Shown piece by piece: positions 7,437-16,871 of a DNA stretch of 24,089 bases. The stretch spans positions 1 to 24,089 of the forward strand of contig DAOWIV010000283.1 in assembly GCA_030640725.1 (NCBI GenBank), read 5' to 3'. This DNA comes from Methanosarcinales archaeon. GTDB lineage: Archaea > Halobacteriota > Methanosarcinia > Methanosarcinales > Methanogasteraceae. Position 1 is the stretch's first letter. Every line of letters begins with the position of its first letter. Below the pieces are notes generated by a model, which did no database searches, had not been told where the DNA came from, and saw nothing but the letters and a program-made list of their open reading frames with translations. The position numbers were made by a program, and so were the translations under genes.

Positions 7437-8686
7437 GGACGATTTTGGCATGGCTGCGGCTACGGCTACCGCTACAACTATTATCGATCCTATTTCTGCT
7501 GCTGATGGCAGGAAGCGTGAGTGCAAATGACTGCGGCAACGGAATTGCCCCATGCAAGTGCGGCGATACCGTTGTTTCGGACTGGACATTCACGGAAGAT
7601 TTGACCTGCCCGACTGGAGTTGCAGGTGTGCACGGCTTAACCATCGGCGCAGATGGTATCACAATCGACGGTGCGGGTTTCAAGATAACGGGAAGCGAAA
7701 CCGCGGAAGTTTGTGATTGGATCGATGAAAACAATCCCGGAACCGGATACTGCGGGATCTTTAATTTAGGGCATGACGATGTGATAATAAAGAATCTGGA
7801 ACTCGCCCGATTCTGCACGGGAATCGGGCTTCAGGGTTCGGGAAAAGACCCTGTTGTGGGCAACACGATCGATAACTGCGAGATACATGGCAACGGTAAT
7901 GCGGACTGCTCAACCGGCACCTCTACACACGGGATCCATGCCTGTTACATAAGCGCATCCGTGATAAAGAACAACCGGATTTATGAGAATACCGGTGCAG
8001 GTGCGGGCTGTGGCGACGGTGGCGCCGGCATCTTTCTCTATGCAGGAAATAAAGCCTTTACAGGCAACATCATTACCAAAAATGAGATCTACAACAATAG
8101 AAAGGGCGGATTCTTCGCAAAGAAGAGTCTCAACCATGCAGAGATCACCGATAACCACGTCCACGGAAACGGTCAGGGCGGAATCATACTGCGCTGCCGG
8201 TCGTCAAACTACAACACAATCGAAGGCAACAACGCGTCAGCAAACTTTGGGGACGGGATCTTCATAGGCAGTGAGAACAACATCATCAACGATAACGTCG
8301 TTATGGGCAACATTGCCGGTTTCAGGATCAGTTCAGGGGATGTTGTTGGTGATGGTGACGGGATAGAGATGGGCAGGGGCCGCGAATCCAACAACAACAC
8401 CCTGACTGCAAATACGGTATGTGGAAACGCTGGAACCGATATCGAGGTCGCTGATGGGTGTTCGGGAAATCACGGTAGGTACAACACCTGTGACACGGTA
8501 GGGAATTACAACGACGAGGGATCTGCAGGGTGCAGTTATGGGTGTGCAGGAGATACCGCAGCAGAAGCCGACGCTCCCGCCGACTCCGCAAAATCTACGG
8601 AATCCGCTCCGGGATTTGGAGCGGCTTTTATGGTAGTAGCGGCAGTAGCGGCGATATGCGTGAGGCACTCGAGAAAGAGGATTTAA
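7433..8686 (+). CDS. Beta-helix surface protein with PGF-type anchor
   Basis: The product has 417 residues. ATG 7433 overlaps the previous stop (ATGA), implying coupled translation. An N-terminal signal segment (from WLRLRLPLQLLSILFLLL) is followed by the cap module (CKCGDTVVSDWTFTEDLTC then GLTIGADGITIDGAGFKITG) and a parallel beta-helix to about residue 365. The helix resembles the 5388 product turn by turn, including CGDGGAGIFLYAGN and GGIILRC. The last segment (PGFGAAFMVVAAVAAICVRH then SRKRI) fits a PGF-CTERM sorting signal, so the protein is likely processed and held at the cell surface. It lacks the CARDB and dockerin parts of its neighbour. The ligand is unknown. Confidence 0.83.
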   Translation: MRTILAWLRLRLPLQLLSILFLLLMAGSVSANDCGNGIAPCKCGDTVVSDWTFTEDLTCPTGVAGVHGLTIGADGITIDGAGFKITGSETAEVCDWIDENNPGTGYCGIFNLGHDDVIIKNLELARFCTGIGLQGSGKDPVVGNTIDNCEIHGNGNADCSTGTSTHGIHACYISASVIKNNRIYENTGAGAGCGDGGAGIFLYAGNKAFTGNIITKNEIYNNRKGGFFAKKSLNHAEITDNHVHGNGQGGIILRCRSSNYNTIEGNNASANFGDGIFIGSENNIINDNVVMGNIAGFRISSGDVVGDGDGIEMGRGRESNNNTLTANTVCGNAGTDIEVADGCSGNHGRYNTCDTVGNYNDEGSAGCSYGCAGDTAAEADAPADSAKSTESAPGFGAAFMVVAAVAAICVRHSRKRI

Positions 8687-11600
8687 TGAAAGTGATATCG
8701 ATAATATCCATGATATCGATACTGCTTCTTGTACTGGTGATTGCATATACGGTCCCTCTTACGTCGGCATCAGGTGCGGATTCCCGCCCCAATCTGTTTG
8801 TAAGAGAACAATGGTGGAAAGACTCCTTTAGGGAATGGGTCGATTCTGCAAACGGGAAATATCGCGTCATCTACCGGGTAGAGAACAATGGAGCTGCTGA
8901 CGCTTCCAGAAGTAACACAACAATCAACATCACGACTGTTTCAGGCAACGGTAACGGTTCTATCTCTTATATTATCAAAGATCCCGTCCCGCAACTGCAT
9001 GTGGGCGAGGCTTACGATGGCACTCTGGGACTTTTCACATGCTCGTGCAACGATACCGTTATACTCACAATCTGTGCGGATGGCGATTATGAAATTGGAG
9101 AGACGAGTGAGAATGACAACTGCAGGGACGAAACGATCAATTGTCCTGCGTCTGCGTGTAAACCCGATCTTGTGATCGAAGATTACACAGTTACATGGGT
9201 CAACCGTAGTGATAAGACCTTCAATGTCAGTTGCACGGTAGCAAACATCGGAAATGGGGGCGCTTGTGAGAGCACAACTTGCATACATGGAATCAATCGA
9301 CTGGTTCCGGCACTGGCTTCTGGCGAGAACTACTCCGATACCGCTGGTCCGTTCGTACTGAGCGGTCATGAAACCGCAATTGAGATCTGTTCCGACACCT
9401 ACAACAACGTTTGGGAGAGTAGCGAGGCTAACAACTGCTATTCCAGTACACTTGGAGTGCCTGATCTTCGGATGTATATTGTCTCAAAGGACTGGATCGA
9501 TGCATTGAACATGACATACAGCATCACCGGAACCGTCTGCAACAACGGGGGTGCAAAATCTATGAACGCCACTGTGAGCGTGTATATCGATTGCAACCTC
9601 GTCATGGTAGCCGACTATCCTCCGGTGGATGGATATGGCAGTTGCGTAGAGAAGACGTTTCTTCCGTTCACGATGAGTGGAAATAACGACACGATCCGAA
9701 TATGCGTCGAATGGGAGGATGGTACACGCTGTGATGAGAGCGTACTCGTCTATGGCGGATGCCTGGCAACGGATGGCAGTGGCAGGCTCTTCACGTGTGG
9801 GGATCGGGTGGATCGGAGTTGCACGTTCACTGGCGACATATACTGTGCTACGCAGTACTCGGGGAAGGATCACCCGCACGGACTGTTCATAGCAGCGGAC
9901 GATGTGACAATCGATGGCAATGGTTATGCAATTGTCGGGGATCGTTCTGCCTGTTTCAAGCAGTATGCTAACATGGGCTATGTTGCGTGGACCGGGATCA
10001 GATGCGATCGTTACAACAACGTGACGATCAAAAACCTTGAGATCAGGAACTTCTGTAACGGAATTTCCATCAAAAACGGAGATAACGGCACCCTGAAAGA
10101 CTGTGATATCCACGATAACGGCGCGACCGTCCAGTACAACTATGGAATCACCGTTGTTAACTCAAGTTATACAACGATTGATGGGTGCAGCATCAGAAAC
10201 AGCACAGGCATTCTCGCAGATATGAATGTCTGTGGTGGTCATGGCGTCAACCTCGATTGCGGATCCAATCACTGCGATGTTACAAATAACACGATCGGCA
10301 GCAACAATCTATCAGGCATCTGTGCATCACCCACCTGCAAATACCTGAGCATCAGAGACAACCTCCTCTGCGATAACGGTCGCCAGCGGCAATCAGGATT
10401 CTGCACCGGCATTAATCTTCACTGGAAGGGCGGACATCTTGAAACAAACGCAACTGTTGAGAGAAACGTGATACGAAACACCACAGGATCAGGGATCTAT
10501 GTGGCTCAGGGCGCAGCCACAATCAGGGATAATATCGTCACCGGGAGCAGGAATGGGGCAGATGTGACCGGCAATGGAATACTTGTTGACGAGGGGAAGC
10601 TGACCTTCCTGTACAACAATACGTGCTGTTGTAACGAAGACGCAGACATCGTAAACGCCGGGTTTGCGACCTTCGGCGATTGTAACACCTGCAAGCAAGC
10701 AGTAAATTACGATGACTGCGGCACGACCGGATGCATCTACTATTGTGATGGTAGAAGCGGTTCCTGTGTGGGCGAGCATCATGATTTCAGTTGCGGGATG
10801 GTCATAAACGAGAGTTGTGTCTTTAGCAGGAGCATGAGCGGTTGCGGCGGGTTGATCGCTGGTGCGGATAACATCACAATCGATGGTTGCGGCTATACGA
10901 TAACAGGGATCGGGGGAGGCAATGGGGTCTTTAGCAATTATGCAAACGTTACGATTAAAAATCTACAGATAAAGAACTTCCGGACAGGGATTATAGTTGA
11001 AGAGACAGCTAAGAACACGATTAAAAACTGTACTCTGCGAAAGAACCTTCTAACAGGGATTAACATCAGTTGTGATGATTGTAATCTTTGTAACAACAGA
11101 GTCTACGACAACGGAGGCGATGGCATCGTTGTTGCCGGGAATAACAACACCTTTGAAGACAATATCGCAGCACGAAATTGCGGTCATGGCTTCTATCTCG
11201 GTTCAGGCGCATCAAAGACCGTCCTCACAGAGAACGCGATCGGCGACAATTGTGGAATCGATATATACAACAGTCAAGGCGCCGGAACAATCGGCAATAA
11301 CAACACCTGCGGCACCACCCATCAGTATTCGGATGCTGGCTATATCCTGCCAGACGGGTGCATCTATCCATGGAGACCGCCTGACCTTATAATCTCACGA
11401 AAGGAAGAGTACTGGGACAACGTGACCAACAAGACCTACGTTGTCAAATACACGATTGAAAACATCGGGGACGTAGATTCCCGTGAAGCAACTCCGAGCA
11501 CGACATACCTCTACATCGACGACCATCATAACAGTGGTGCGGACGATCGCATCGGTTCACTTAAGCCGGGTGAGCGCCAGACGAGAACATTCGAGCGCAC

Positions 11601-13782
11601 TCCCGAGATCTCCTGTGAAAAAGACCGGATCAGGGTTTGTGCAGATGGTTTTGATGAAGTGAGAGAGCAAAATTGTGCTGACAAATTCTACTGCAATGGG
11701 GTGGGCTGCTACATTGTGGAAGAGCTCTTTTCGGATGGAGAGGCGAACAACTGCCGTATAAACACGTTTAAAGAGGACGGGGATGAGCTCAACGCTGATT
11801 TGAATGCGGCATGTGTTGGTTCTGGTATCGCGTACAGGTGTGGCGATACAGTGGAAGATAGCTGCACGTTCAACGGGAGTATGAGCTGCCCTGCCGGACA
11901 CGGGCTTGTAATCGGAAAAGACGGAATTGTGATCGATGGTAACGGCTATGCGCTGATTGGATCCGGGAACGCGTCATGTGCGCATATCTCCGAGTCAGAT
12001 CCAGGGGCTGGAGACTGTGGAATTCTTAACAATGGATATGACAGAGTCACGATAAAGGATTTGACAGTTGAGGGATTCTGTGGTGGCATTGCGCTCCGTG
12101 GCAGCGGATCAAACCCTGCCAAGTACAATACGATTGAGACCTGCGTGATACGCGAGAACGGCAACCCCGACGATGGCATGAGCCATGGAATTCATCTCGT
12201 GAGGGTGGAGGATTCTACAGTCAGTGGAAGCGAGATATGCGGCAATACCGGCACTGGTGAGGCATGTGGTGATGGTGGTAATGGTATCTTCACGTATCTA
12301 TCCTGTAATAATATTATAAAGAAAAATATAATTCATGGTAACAGGAAAGGTGGCATATTCATGAAGATGAAATCAAAGGGTAACGAGGTCACCGGTAACA
12401 CTATCCACGAAAACGGGCAGGGGGGGATCATACTCAGATGCGCAAATTCAGATGAGAATACAATCGCCGAAAACGCGGTCTTGCAAAACCATGGTGATGG
12501 GATGTATATCGGCAGCAATCGTAATACCATCAGGGACAATACCGTGGAGGGCAACAGCGCAGGTCACAGAGTGGGCGACACTCCTGTTGAGGATGGCGAT
12601 GGGATCGATATGGGCAGGAGCGATGGCTCAGAGGAGAACGAGCTGTATGGGAATTTTGCATGTGGTAACGAGGGTGTGGATATACACGTATGCCATGCAG
12701 ATGGCGGTGAGAATCACGGCAGAGAGAACTGCTGCGATGAAACAACGAATTATGATGACAATGGCGTTACCGGATGCGCCAATTCATGCGAAGACCGCTC
12801 AAAACCAGACCTCACGGTAACCGAGCAATTGGAATCATGGAATAATCCGGAGAATCCTGATGACCTGCGATACAACATCACAGCAACAGTTGCGAACATC
12901 GGAAAAGCGGGTGCACCCGAAAGCATAATACGCCTCGTAATCGACGGGGATTGGAGCGATTATCCGGTTCCGGCCCTGAATGAGAGCGAACGGTACGCGA
13001 GCACGATCGGCACCTTCACGATGTCGGAGAATCGCGATGAGATCACGATCTGTGCAGATCCCGAAAACGAAATCGATGAAATTTGTGAGGATAACAACTG
13101 CCTTACAACGGTCTGGTATGCCATGCCTGATCTGATCGTAACCGAAATTGTCATACAACAACCAATCACCCTCGGAGCTCTGGATACTGCAACAGCAACG
13201 GTCAAGAATGTCGGTACGATTGCGACAGGGGGATCGTTTGAGGTCGCGCTCTCTGTAAACGGCGATATGGAGGACATAGGTGAAATAGCGGAAAACCTTG
13301 CCCCTGACGAGACTAAAACGGTTTTATTCGAGTGGGTTCCTCTCGCATCGAATCGGCTGACTGTATTTGCCGATTCAAAGGACGAGATTGAGGAGTGGGA
13401 TGAGACGAACAACAAAATGACGATAACCGCGTCCATCGGCGTAGGTCCCACGCCGCCTCAAGCGCAATCGAAAAAAGGTGTGCACAGCAGCGGAATTTCC
13501 GCAAGAGAATGTGATTATGCGGCAAACTCTACTGATGTGGATGTGGATCTGAAGATGCATCGTGCTGAGACGAAGACGCTCGGAAACGAGAGCGAATCAG
13601 TCATGAGCGCCATGAAAAAAGTTTCTGCCCGCCTCTTTAAGAGTACTCCATTCTTCAGTGAGTCCGGCGGCGAGGTGGTCACTCCGGAATGGACATCTGT
13701 TGCGATTGCGGCTCTCGTAGCGAGTCTCTTCTGCGCCGGATTTTATGGCGAGATTACGCGGTACAGGAGAAAGAGGAGGTAA
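8686..13782 (+). CDS. Giant surface protein: three beta-helices and six CARDB domains, C-terminal TM
   Basis: I start at ATG 8686 (TAATG overlap with the previous stop; AGAAAGAGG upstream), giving 1698 residues. The longer in-frame extension to 8530 would be basic and lie inside the neighbour. A signal peptide occupies about 1-32. Three CARDB domains follow (about 34-157, 159-257, 258-353), then beta-helix 1 (354-689), beta-helix 2 (699-895), CARDB 4 (898-1032), beta-helix 3 (1040-1370), CARDB 5 (1372-1475) and CARDB 6 (1479-1585). After a stalk, one TM segment lies at about 1669-1687 with a basic tail (RYRRKRR). Each beta-helix opens with the Cys-containing cap module. It is cysteine-rich, so disulphides are likely. 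It directly precedes the ExbB-like and DUF2149 genes, so it is a candidate load or receptor for that motor. This is inference. Confidence 0.83.
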   Translation: MKVISIISMISILLLVLVIAYTVPLTSASGADSRPNLFVREQWWKDSFREWVDSANGKYRVIYRVENNGAADASRSNTTINITTVSGNGNGSISYIIKDPVPQLHVGEAYDGTLGLFTCSCNDTVILTICADGDYEIGETSENDNCRDETINCPASACKPDLVIEDYTVTWVNRSDKTFNVSCTVANIGNGGACESTTCIHGINRLVPALASGENYSDTAGPFVLSGHETAIEICSDTYNNVWESSEANNCYSSTLGVPDLRMYIVSKDWIDALNMTYSITGTVCNNGGAKSMNATVSVYIDCNLVMVADYPPVDGYGSCVEKTFLPFTMSGNNDTIRICVEWEDGTRCDESVLVYGGCLATDGSGRLFTCGDRVDRSCTFTGDIYCATQYSGKDHPHGLFIAADDVTIDGNGYAIVGDRSACFKQYANMGYVAWTGIRCDRYNNVTIKNLEIRNFCNGISIKNGDNGTLKDCDIHDNGATVQYNYGITVVNSSYTTIDGCSIRNSTGILADMNVCGGHGVNLDCGSNHCDVTNNTIGSNNLSGICASPTCKYLSIRDNLLCDNGRQRQSGFCTGINLHWKGGHLETNATVERNVIRNTTGSGIYVAQGAATIRDNIVTGSRNGADVTGNGILVDEGKLTFLYNNTCCCNEDADIVNAGFATFGDCNTCKQAVNYDDCGTTGCIYYCDGRSGSCVGEHHDFSCGMVINESCVFSRSMSGCGGLIAGADNITIDGCGYTITGIGGGNGVFSNYANVTIKNLQIKNFRTGIIVEETAKNTIKNCTLRKNLLTGINISCDDCNLCNNRVYDNGGDGIVVAGNNNTFEDNIAARNCGHGFYLGSGASKTVLTENAIGDNCGIDIYNSQGAGTIGNNNTCGTTHQYSDAGYILPDGCIYPWRPPDLIISRKEEYWDNVTNKTYVVKYTIENIGDVDSREATPSTTYLYIDDHHNSGADDRIGSLKPGERQTRTFERTPEISCEKDRIRVCADGFDEVREQNCADKFYCNGVGCYIVEELFSDGEANNCRINTFKEDGDELNADLNAACVGSGIAYRCGDTVEDSCTFNGSMSCPAGHGLVIGKDGIVIDGNGYALIGSGNASCAHISESDPGAGDCGILNNGYDRVTIKDLTVEGFCGGIALRGSGSNPAKYNTIETCVIRENGNPDDGMSHGIHLVRVEDSTVSGSEICGNTGTGEACGDGGNGIFTYLSCNNIIKKNIIHGNRKGGIFMKMKSKGNEVTGNTIHENGQGGIILRCANSDENTIAENAVLQNHGDGMYIGSNRNTIRDNTVEGNSAGHRVGDTPVEDGDGIDMGRSDGSEENELYGNFACGNEGVDIHVCHADGGENHGRENCCDETTNYDDNGVTGCANSCEDRSKPDLTVTEQLESWNNPENPDDLRYNITATVANIGKAGAPESIIRLVIDGDWSDYPVPALNESERYASTIGTFTMSENRDEITICADPENEIDEICEDNNCLTTVWYAMPDLIVTEIVIQQPITLGALDTATATVKNVGTIATGGSFEVALSVNGDMEDIGEIAENLAPDETKTVLFEWVPLASNRLTVFADSKDEIEEWDETNNKMTITASIGVGPTPPQAQSKKGVHSSGISARECDYAANSTDVDVDLKMHRAETKTLGNESESVMSAMKKVSARLFKSTPFFSESGGEVVTPEWTSVAIAALVASLFCAGFYGEITRYRRKRR

Positions 13783-13789
13783 CGCAATC

Positions 13790-14500
13790 ATGGTAATTGC
13801 ATCCATCACATCATCCATCACGCATCTGCCGCAGATATTGCAATCCGCAGTATACCTCATCTCGACGTCACTTCTCTATCCGGTGATCATCGTACTGCTC
13901 GGACTGACCTTATGGCTCATAACCGAGATTGGCGTCTTTTCGGTTGAGTATCTTGCGAGAACCGGAAAACTGTCTTCGAAGAAACCGGAAGAGGTCGAAA
14001 GAGAGATTATAGAATCGAAAACGCTTGTCGAAGACGGCAAATTCAAAAAAGGAATCGGGGTGCTCGGCGGCTGCACAACAAGCCGATTCGTACACGTCTT
14101 TCTGGATGGGCTCCTCGCGATAAAAGAGAAAGAGAAAGAGGTCGAGCTTAAGAATCCGGGGACACACGCAAAACTCTTTCCGATAAACCTTGTGAAGCTT
14201 CTCCAGAAGTGCGATCTCCTGATCTCAAAGCGGCTTGAGAAGTCAAAGTCGATGGCAAGGCTTGGTCCGATGTTTGGGCTGATGGGGACCCTGATACCTA
14301 TGGGTCCTGCACTGCTCGCACTCACGAAGGGCGACATCGATACGCTTGCGGGAAGCCTGATCATAGCGTTTGGAACAACCGTGATCGGGCTTCTGATCGG
14401 TTCGGTGTCATATTTGATCACGGTAGTAAGGACGCGCTGGTACAGGCAGGACATGAATGATATACATTATATTTGTGAAGTATTATTCGGAGACGAGTAA
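13790..14500 (+). CDS. MotA/TolQ/ExbB-family proton channel protein, copy 1
   Basis: I choose ATG 13790 (236 residues), which follows AGGAGGT at 13774-13780 by 9 nt. The alternative ATG 13745 lies in the tail of the previous gene. TM1 is LYPVIIVLLGLTLWLITEI (about 28-46). A cytoplasmic stretch of about 110 residues rich in Lys and Glu follows, then TM2 (MFGLMGTLIPMGPALLAL) and TM3 (SLIIAFGTTVIGLLIGSVSY). The GPMFGLMGTLIPMGPALLAL and GTTVIGLLIG blocks are the family signature of ExbB/TolQ/MotA stators, which pass protons and drive a partner protein. The partner gene (DUF2149) overlaps its stop by one base. An archaeon has no outer membrane or TonB, so the driven load is unknown. Surface proteins on either side are candidates. 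Confidence 0.88.
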   Translation: MVIASITSSITHLPQILQSAVYLISTSLLYPVIIVLLGLTLWLITEIGVFSVEYLARTGKLSSKKPEEVEREIIESKTLVEDGKFKKGIGVLGGCTTSRFVHVFLDGLLAIKEKEKEVELKNPGTHAKLFPINLVKLLQKCDLLISKRLEKSKSMARLGPMFGLMGTLIPMGPALLALTKGDIDTLAGSLIIAFGTTVIGLLIGSVSYLITVVRTRWYRQDMNDIHYICEVLFGDE

Positions 14501-14850
14501 TGAAATATATGAACAGAAGAACGGAAGCAGTGGATGAAGACGAGGACCCGTTATCGGGCGTTGCAAACCTCTTTGACGCGGCGATGGTCTTTGCTCTCGG
14601 ACTGATGGTGATGCTCCTGGTCTACATGAGCGTGCCAGAGCTCCTGACGCAGTCGGATGTTACGATTGTCAAGAACCCGGGAACGCCTGAAATGCAGGTG
14701 ATCGTGAAGCACGGCGAGAAGATCGAGGCGCTGAATCTCACAGAAGAAGAGGTCGAGGTCGAGATATCAAAGGTGATAGGAGTGATTGGCAAGACGCCGG
14801 ACGGTGCGATGGTGTATGTGCCTGAGGGCGGAGGTGGAGGGCAGGAATGA
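14500..14850 (+). CDS. DUF2149 family protein, likely ExbD/TolR analogue, copy 1
   Basis: The product has 116 residues. ATG 14500 shares a base with the previous stop. A cytoplasmic N-terminus (about 25 residues, acidic, with DPLSGVANLFDAAMVFA) leads into one TM segment (about 28-48) and an outside domain of about 65 residues (TIVKNPGTPEMQVIVKHGEK..). The hallmark block PLSGVANLFD and the VTIVKNPGT block match DUF2149, a family of unknown function found with ExbB-like genes in methanogen-type archaea. The topology and the Asp at the start of the TM segment (NLFD) recall ExbD/TolR/MotB, whose membrane Asp carries the proton. This functional parallel is my inference. It ends in a glycine-rich tail (EGGGGGQE). 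Confidence 0.85.
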   Translation: MKYMNRRTEAVDEDEDPLSGVANLFDAAMVFALGLMVMLLVYMSVPELLTQSDVTIVKNPGTPEMQVIVKHGEKIEALNLTEEEVEVEISKVIGVIGKTPDGAMVYVPEGGGGGQE

Positions 14851-16745
14851 TTGCGATTAGTCGACTGGTGCTTGCTGTTCTGATCACTCTTGCACTCTCT
14901 GCGCCATTGCAGACAGCATCCGCTCTTGACCCGGAGGATCCGGAATACTGGACCGATATGGGAAGCGCGTCGATTCACAAAGGCGAACGATACAGTGCAG
15001 GGGGCTACGCAGTCGAGTTTGTGGATTACGAAGGAGAGACTGATTCTGTCTACCTATCACTCTGGCGAGAGGATGAGTTACTCGATGAATCGGTGCTCAA
15101 CGCATCCTGTGTGAACGAGACGTTCTGTACCGAACTAGACACTCACGTGTGCGACTATCTAAACTGGGATGATGAGTTGATTGTCGCAATCAAGAACGAG
15201 ACAGAAGATCACCCTGAATCCGAGAGCCCGAGTCACTGGGAGGATCCGCTCATACACATTGATCTCTATTCCCGGGCAAAGCCAGAGATATCGCTCAAGA
15301 TTGAGACCAACTGCGAAGTGTACACTCCGCAGGATTCGGAGATTCGTGTCACAGTTGAGATCGAGAACGTCGGTGACGCTGTAATCGAGAATACGACCGT
15401 TATAATAGACCCTGGTGACCTTCAGGCGACAAGCGGACTCATCAGCCATTTCGGCAGCCTTTTGGCAGAGGATGATGATTCCCGGTATCTCTGGTTCACC
15501 TGGAACGATGTCCCGGGGAATACGAACGAGGAGGATAGATTCCTGAGATATCTGTGGGACGATCTTGGTTTTGGCTGGACAAAGAATGCGAATGCATACA
15601 TAAAGAGATCGACTGATGGCGATACCATCAGAATCAGGAGGGGCAACGACTCAGCCGAGATTGCGATCGACAGCAGAAATGAAGGAGCAACCCTCAAGAT
15701 CGGCGGGGAGGCATACGTATTCGACGTTGTTGAGGAGGGCAGCGAACTGAACGTATATATCGCATCGGATGATGCGGTCGATACCGAGGAGATCGTTTAT
15801 GCACGTTTACGCGTCCCACAATCGATCACCGAAACGGAGGGGCAATCGTTCACAATCTCAGTCAATGCCACCGGATTTGGTGATAAAGGCGTGATGTATT
15901 CCGAATCGGCATCAACAGAGATTCTTGTGCTGCCGAGATTCGATCTCGCAATCAAGAAGACTGTAAACAGCCAGATATCGATGGACCAGACGGTATGGGT
16001 GCGTATCGATCTTGAGAACACCGGGATAAGAGACCTCAAAGTTAAAATGAATGACACAATTCCGTCCGGTTTCAGACTGTGCGGCAACGAGACATTGGAA
16101 TGGGGGTTCAATATCACGCCAGGAGATTCTCTGCATTGTTCATATCGTATAAAACCGGAGAGACCGGGGATATTTGATGTACCGTGTGCGGTTGCAGAGT
16201 TTGAGATCGGTTACGAAAGAAATGTCAGTGTACGTTCGTATGCCCGGGAGATTGTAGTGGACGGGGCATGTATAACCCTGAACAAGACCGCACACCCGGG
16301 GCGGATCTCTGAAGGCGGGAGGGTCACTGTCACACTGAACATCGCAAATACAGGGAACATGGATGCAATCGTCAATCTGACTGACGTCATACCAAAAGGC
16401 GCGGAACTGGTCTCGGGAGACCGGACGATACACACCATTCTCGGGGCAAACCAGACGAATGAGACCGAGTACGTTGTAGTAATCTTAAGTCCCGGGGCAA
16501 TGACGCTTGGTTTACCAACGATATCGATATCAGGCAGCAGTTACTGCTACATGACCGCAACCGAGATGCCGGCAATTGAGGTCATGAGTGAAGAATTATC
16601 ATCCGGACCCGAACTGCGACACACTCAGGAATCTCTCGCCACCAGCGGGGCACCGCCACGATCCGCGGACGTGTCGTTCTACGAGACTGCGCTTGCGATC
16701 TGCATGTTCGGTGCGGTGTTTCTGATCGGGAGGTTTATGCGATGA
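14847..16745 (+). CDS. CARDB-type surface protein interrupted by an unknown 90-residue domain
   Basis: The product has 632 residues. ATG 14847 overlaps the DUF2149 stop (ATGA). A signal peptide occupies about 1-27. A first domain (about 28-145) is of a kind seen in archaeal surface proteins (YSAGGYAVEFVDYEGETDSV). A CARDB-like sandwich begins at about 148 (PEISLKIETNCEVYTPQDS) and is broken at about 214-306 by a segment homologous to residues 94-179 of the product at 16872 (GWTKNANAYIKRSTDGDTIRI against GWVKSAEINRSDDDMTIRI). The sandwich resumes at VYARLRVPQSITETEGQSFT. Two DUF11/CARDB-like repeats follow (about 367-475 and 476-570). One TM segment (SFYETALAICMFGAVFLIG) ends the protein with almost no tail. 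It is the last gene of its unit and is probably a surface partner of the ExbB/DUF2149 pair. Confidence 0.8.
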   Translation: MIAISRLVLAVLITLALSAPLQTASALDPEDPEYWTDMGSASIHKGERYSAGGYAVEFVDYEGETDSVYLSLWREDELLDESVLNASCVNETFCTELDTHVCDYLNWDDELIVAIKNETEDHPESESPSHWEDPLIHIDLYSRAKPEISLKIETNCEVYTPQDSEIRVTVEIENVGDAVIENTTVIIDPGDLQATSGLISHFGSLLAEDDDSRYLWFTWNDVPGNTNEEDRFLRYLWDDLGFGWTKNANAYIKRSTDGDTIRIRRGNDSAEIAIDSRNEGATLKIGGEAYVFDVVEEGSELNVYIASDDAVDTEEIVYARLRVPQSITETEGQSFTISVNATGFGDKGVMYSESASTEILVLPRFDLAIKKTVNSQISMDQTVWVRIDLENTGIRDLKVKMNDTIPSGFRLCGNETLEWGFNITPGDSLHCSYRIKPERPGIFDVPCAVAEFEIGYERNVSVRSYAREIVVDGACITLNKTAHPGRISEGGRVTVTLNIANTGNMDAIVNLTDVIPKGAELVSGDRTIHTILGANQTNETEYVVVILSPGAMTLGLPTISISGSSYCYMTATEMPAIEVMSEELSSGPELRHTQESLATSGAPPRSADVSFYETALAICMFGAVFLIGRFMR

Positions 16746-16759
16746 ACACCGGAGGGATG

Positions 16760-16829
16760 AATTCGGTTTTTCCTAAAAACCTAACTTTGTTAGGGCATGA
16801 TTCTTGTATACCTAACTGGCAAACGCAGT
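16760..16829 (+). promoter_or_regulatory. Leader element copy 3: TTAGG/CCTAA operator array with TATA-like box
   Basis: TTCGG at 16762 (one change from TTAGG) pairs with CCTAA at 16780. TTAGGG at 16790 and CCTAAC at 16811 enclose TTGTATA (16804-16810). Spacings are 18, 10 and 21 bp. It begins only 15 bp after the stop of the 14847 gene, so it re-initiates transcription for the second ExbB-containing unit. The likely start codon at 16878 lies 67 bp after the last half-site. Confidence 0.75.
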
Positions 16830-16871
16830 TGAGATGTGAGAACATCCGATATTGATAAATGTAGGTGAACT

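Noticed and set aside
8530..8685. N-terminal extension of the giant surface protein back to 8530
   Set aside because: It lies wholly inside the 3' end of the 7433 gene, is Arg/Ser-rich, and precedes a clear signal peptide that begins at ATG 8686 with a ribosome site.
13790..14850. Archaellum or flagellar MotAB motor
   Set aside because: The channel helices fit the broad MotA/TolQ/ExbB family, but the partner is DUF2149 with no peptidoglycan-binding OmpA domain, and archaella are driven by ATP, not MotAB.
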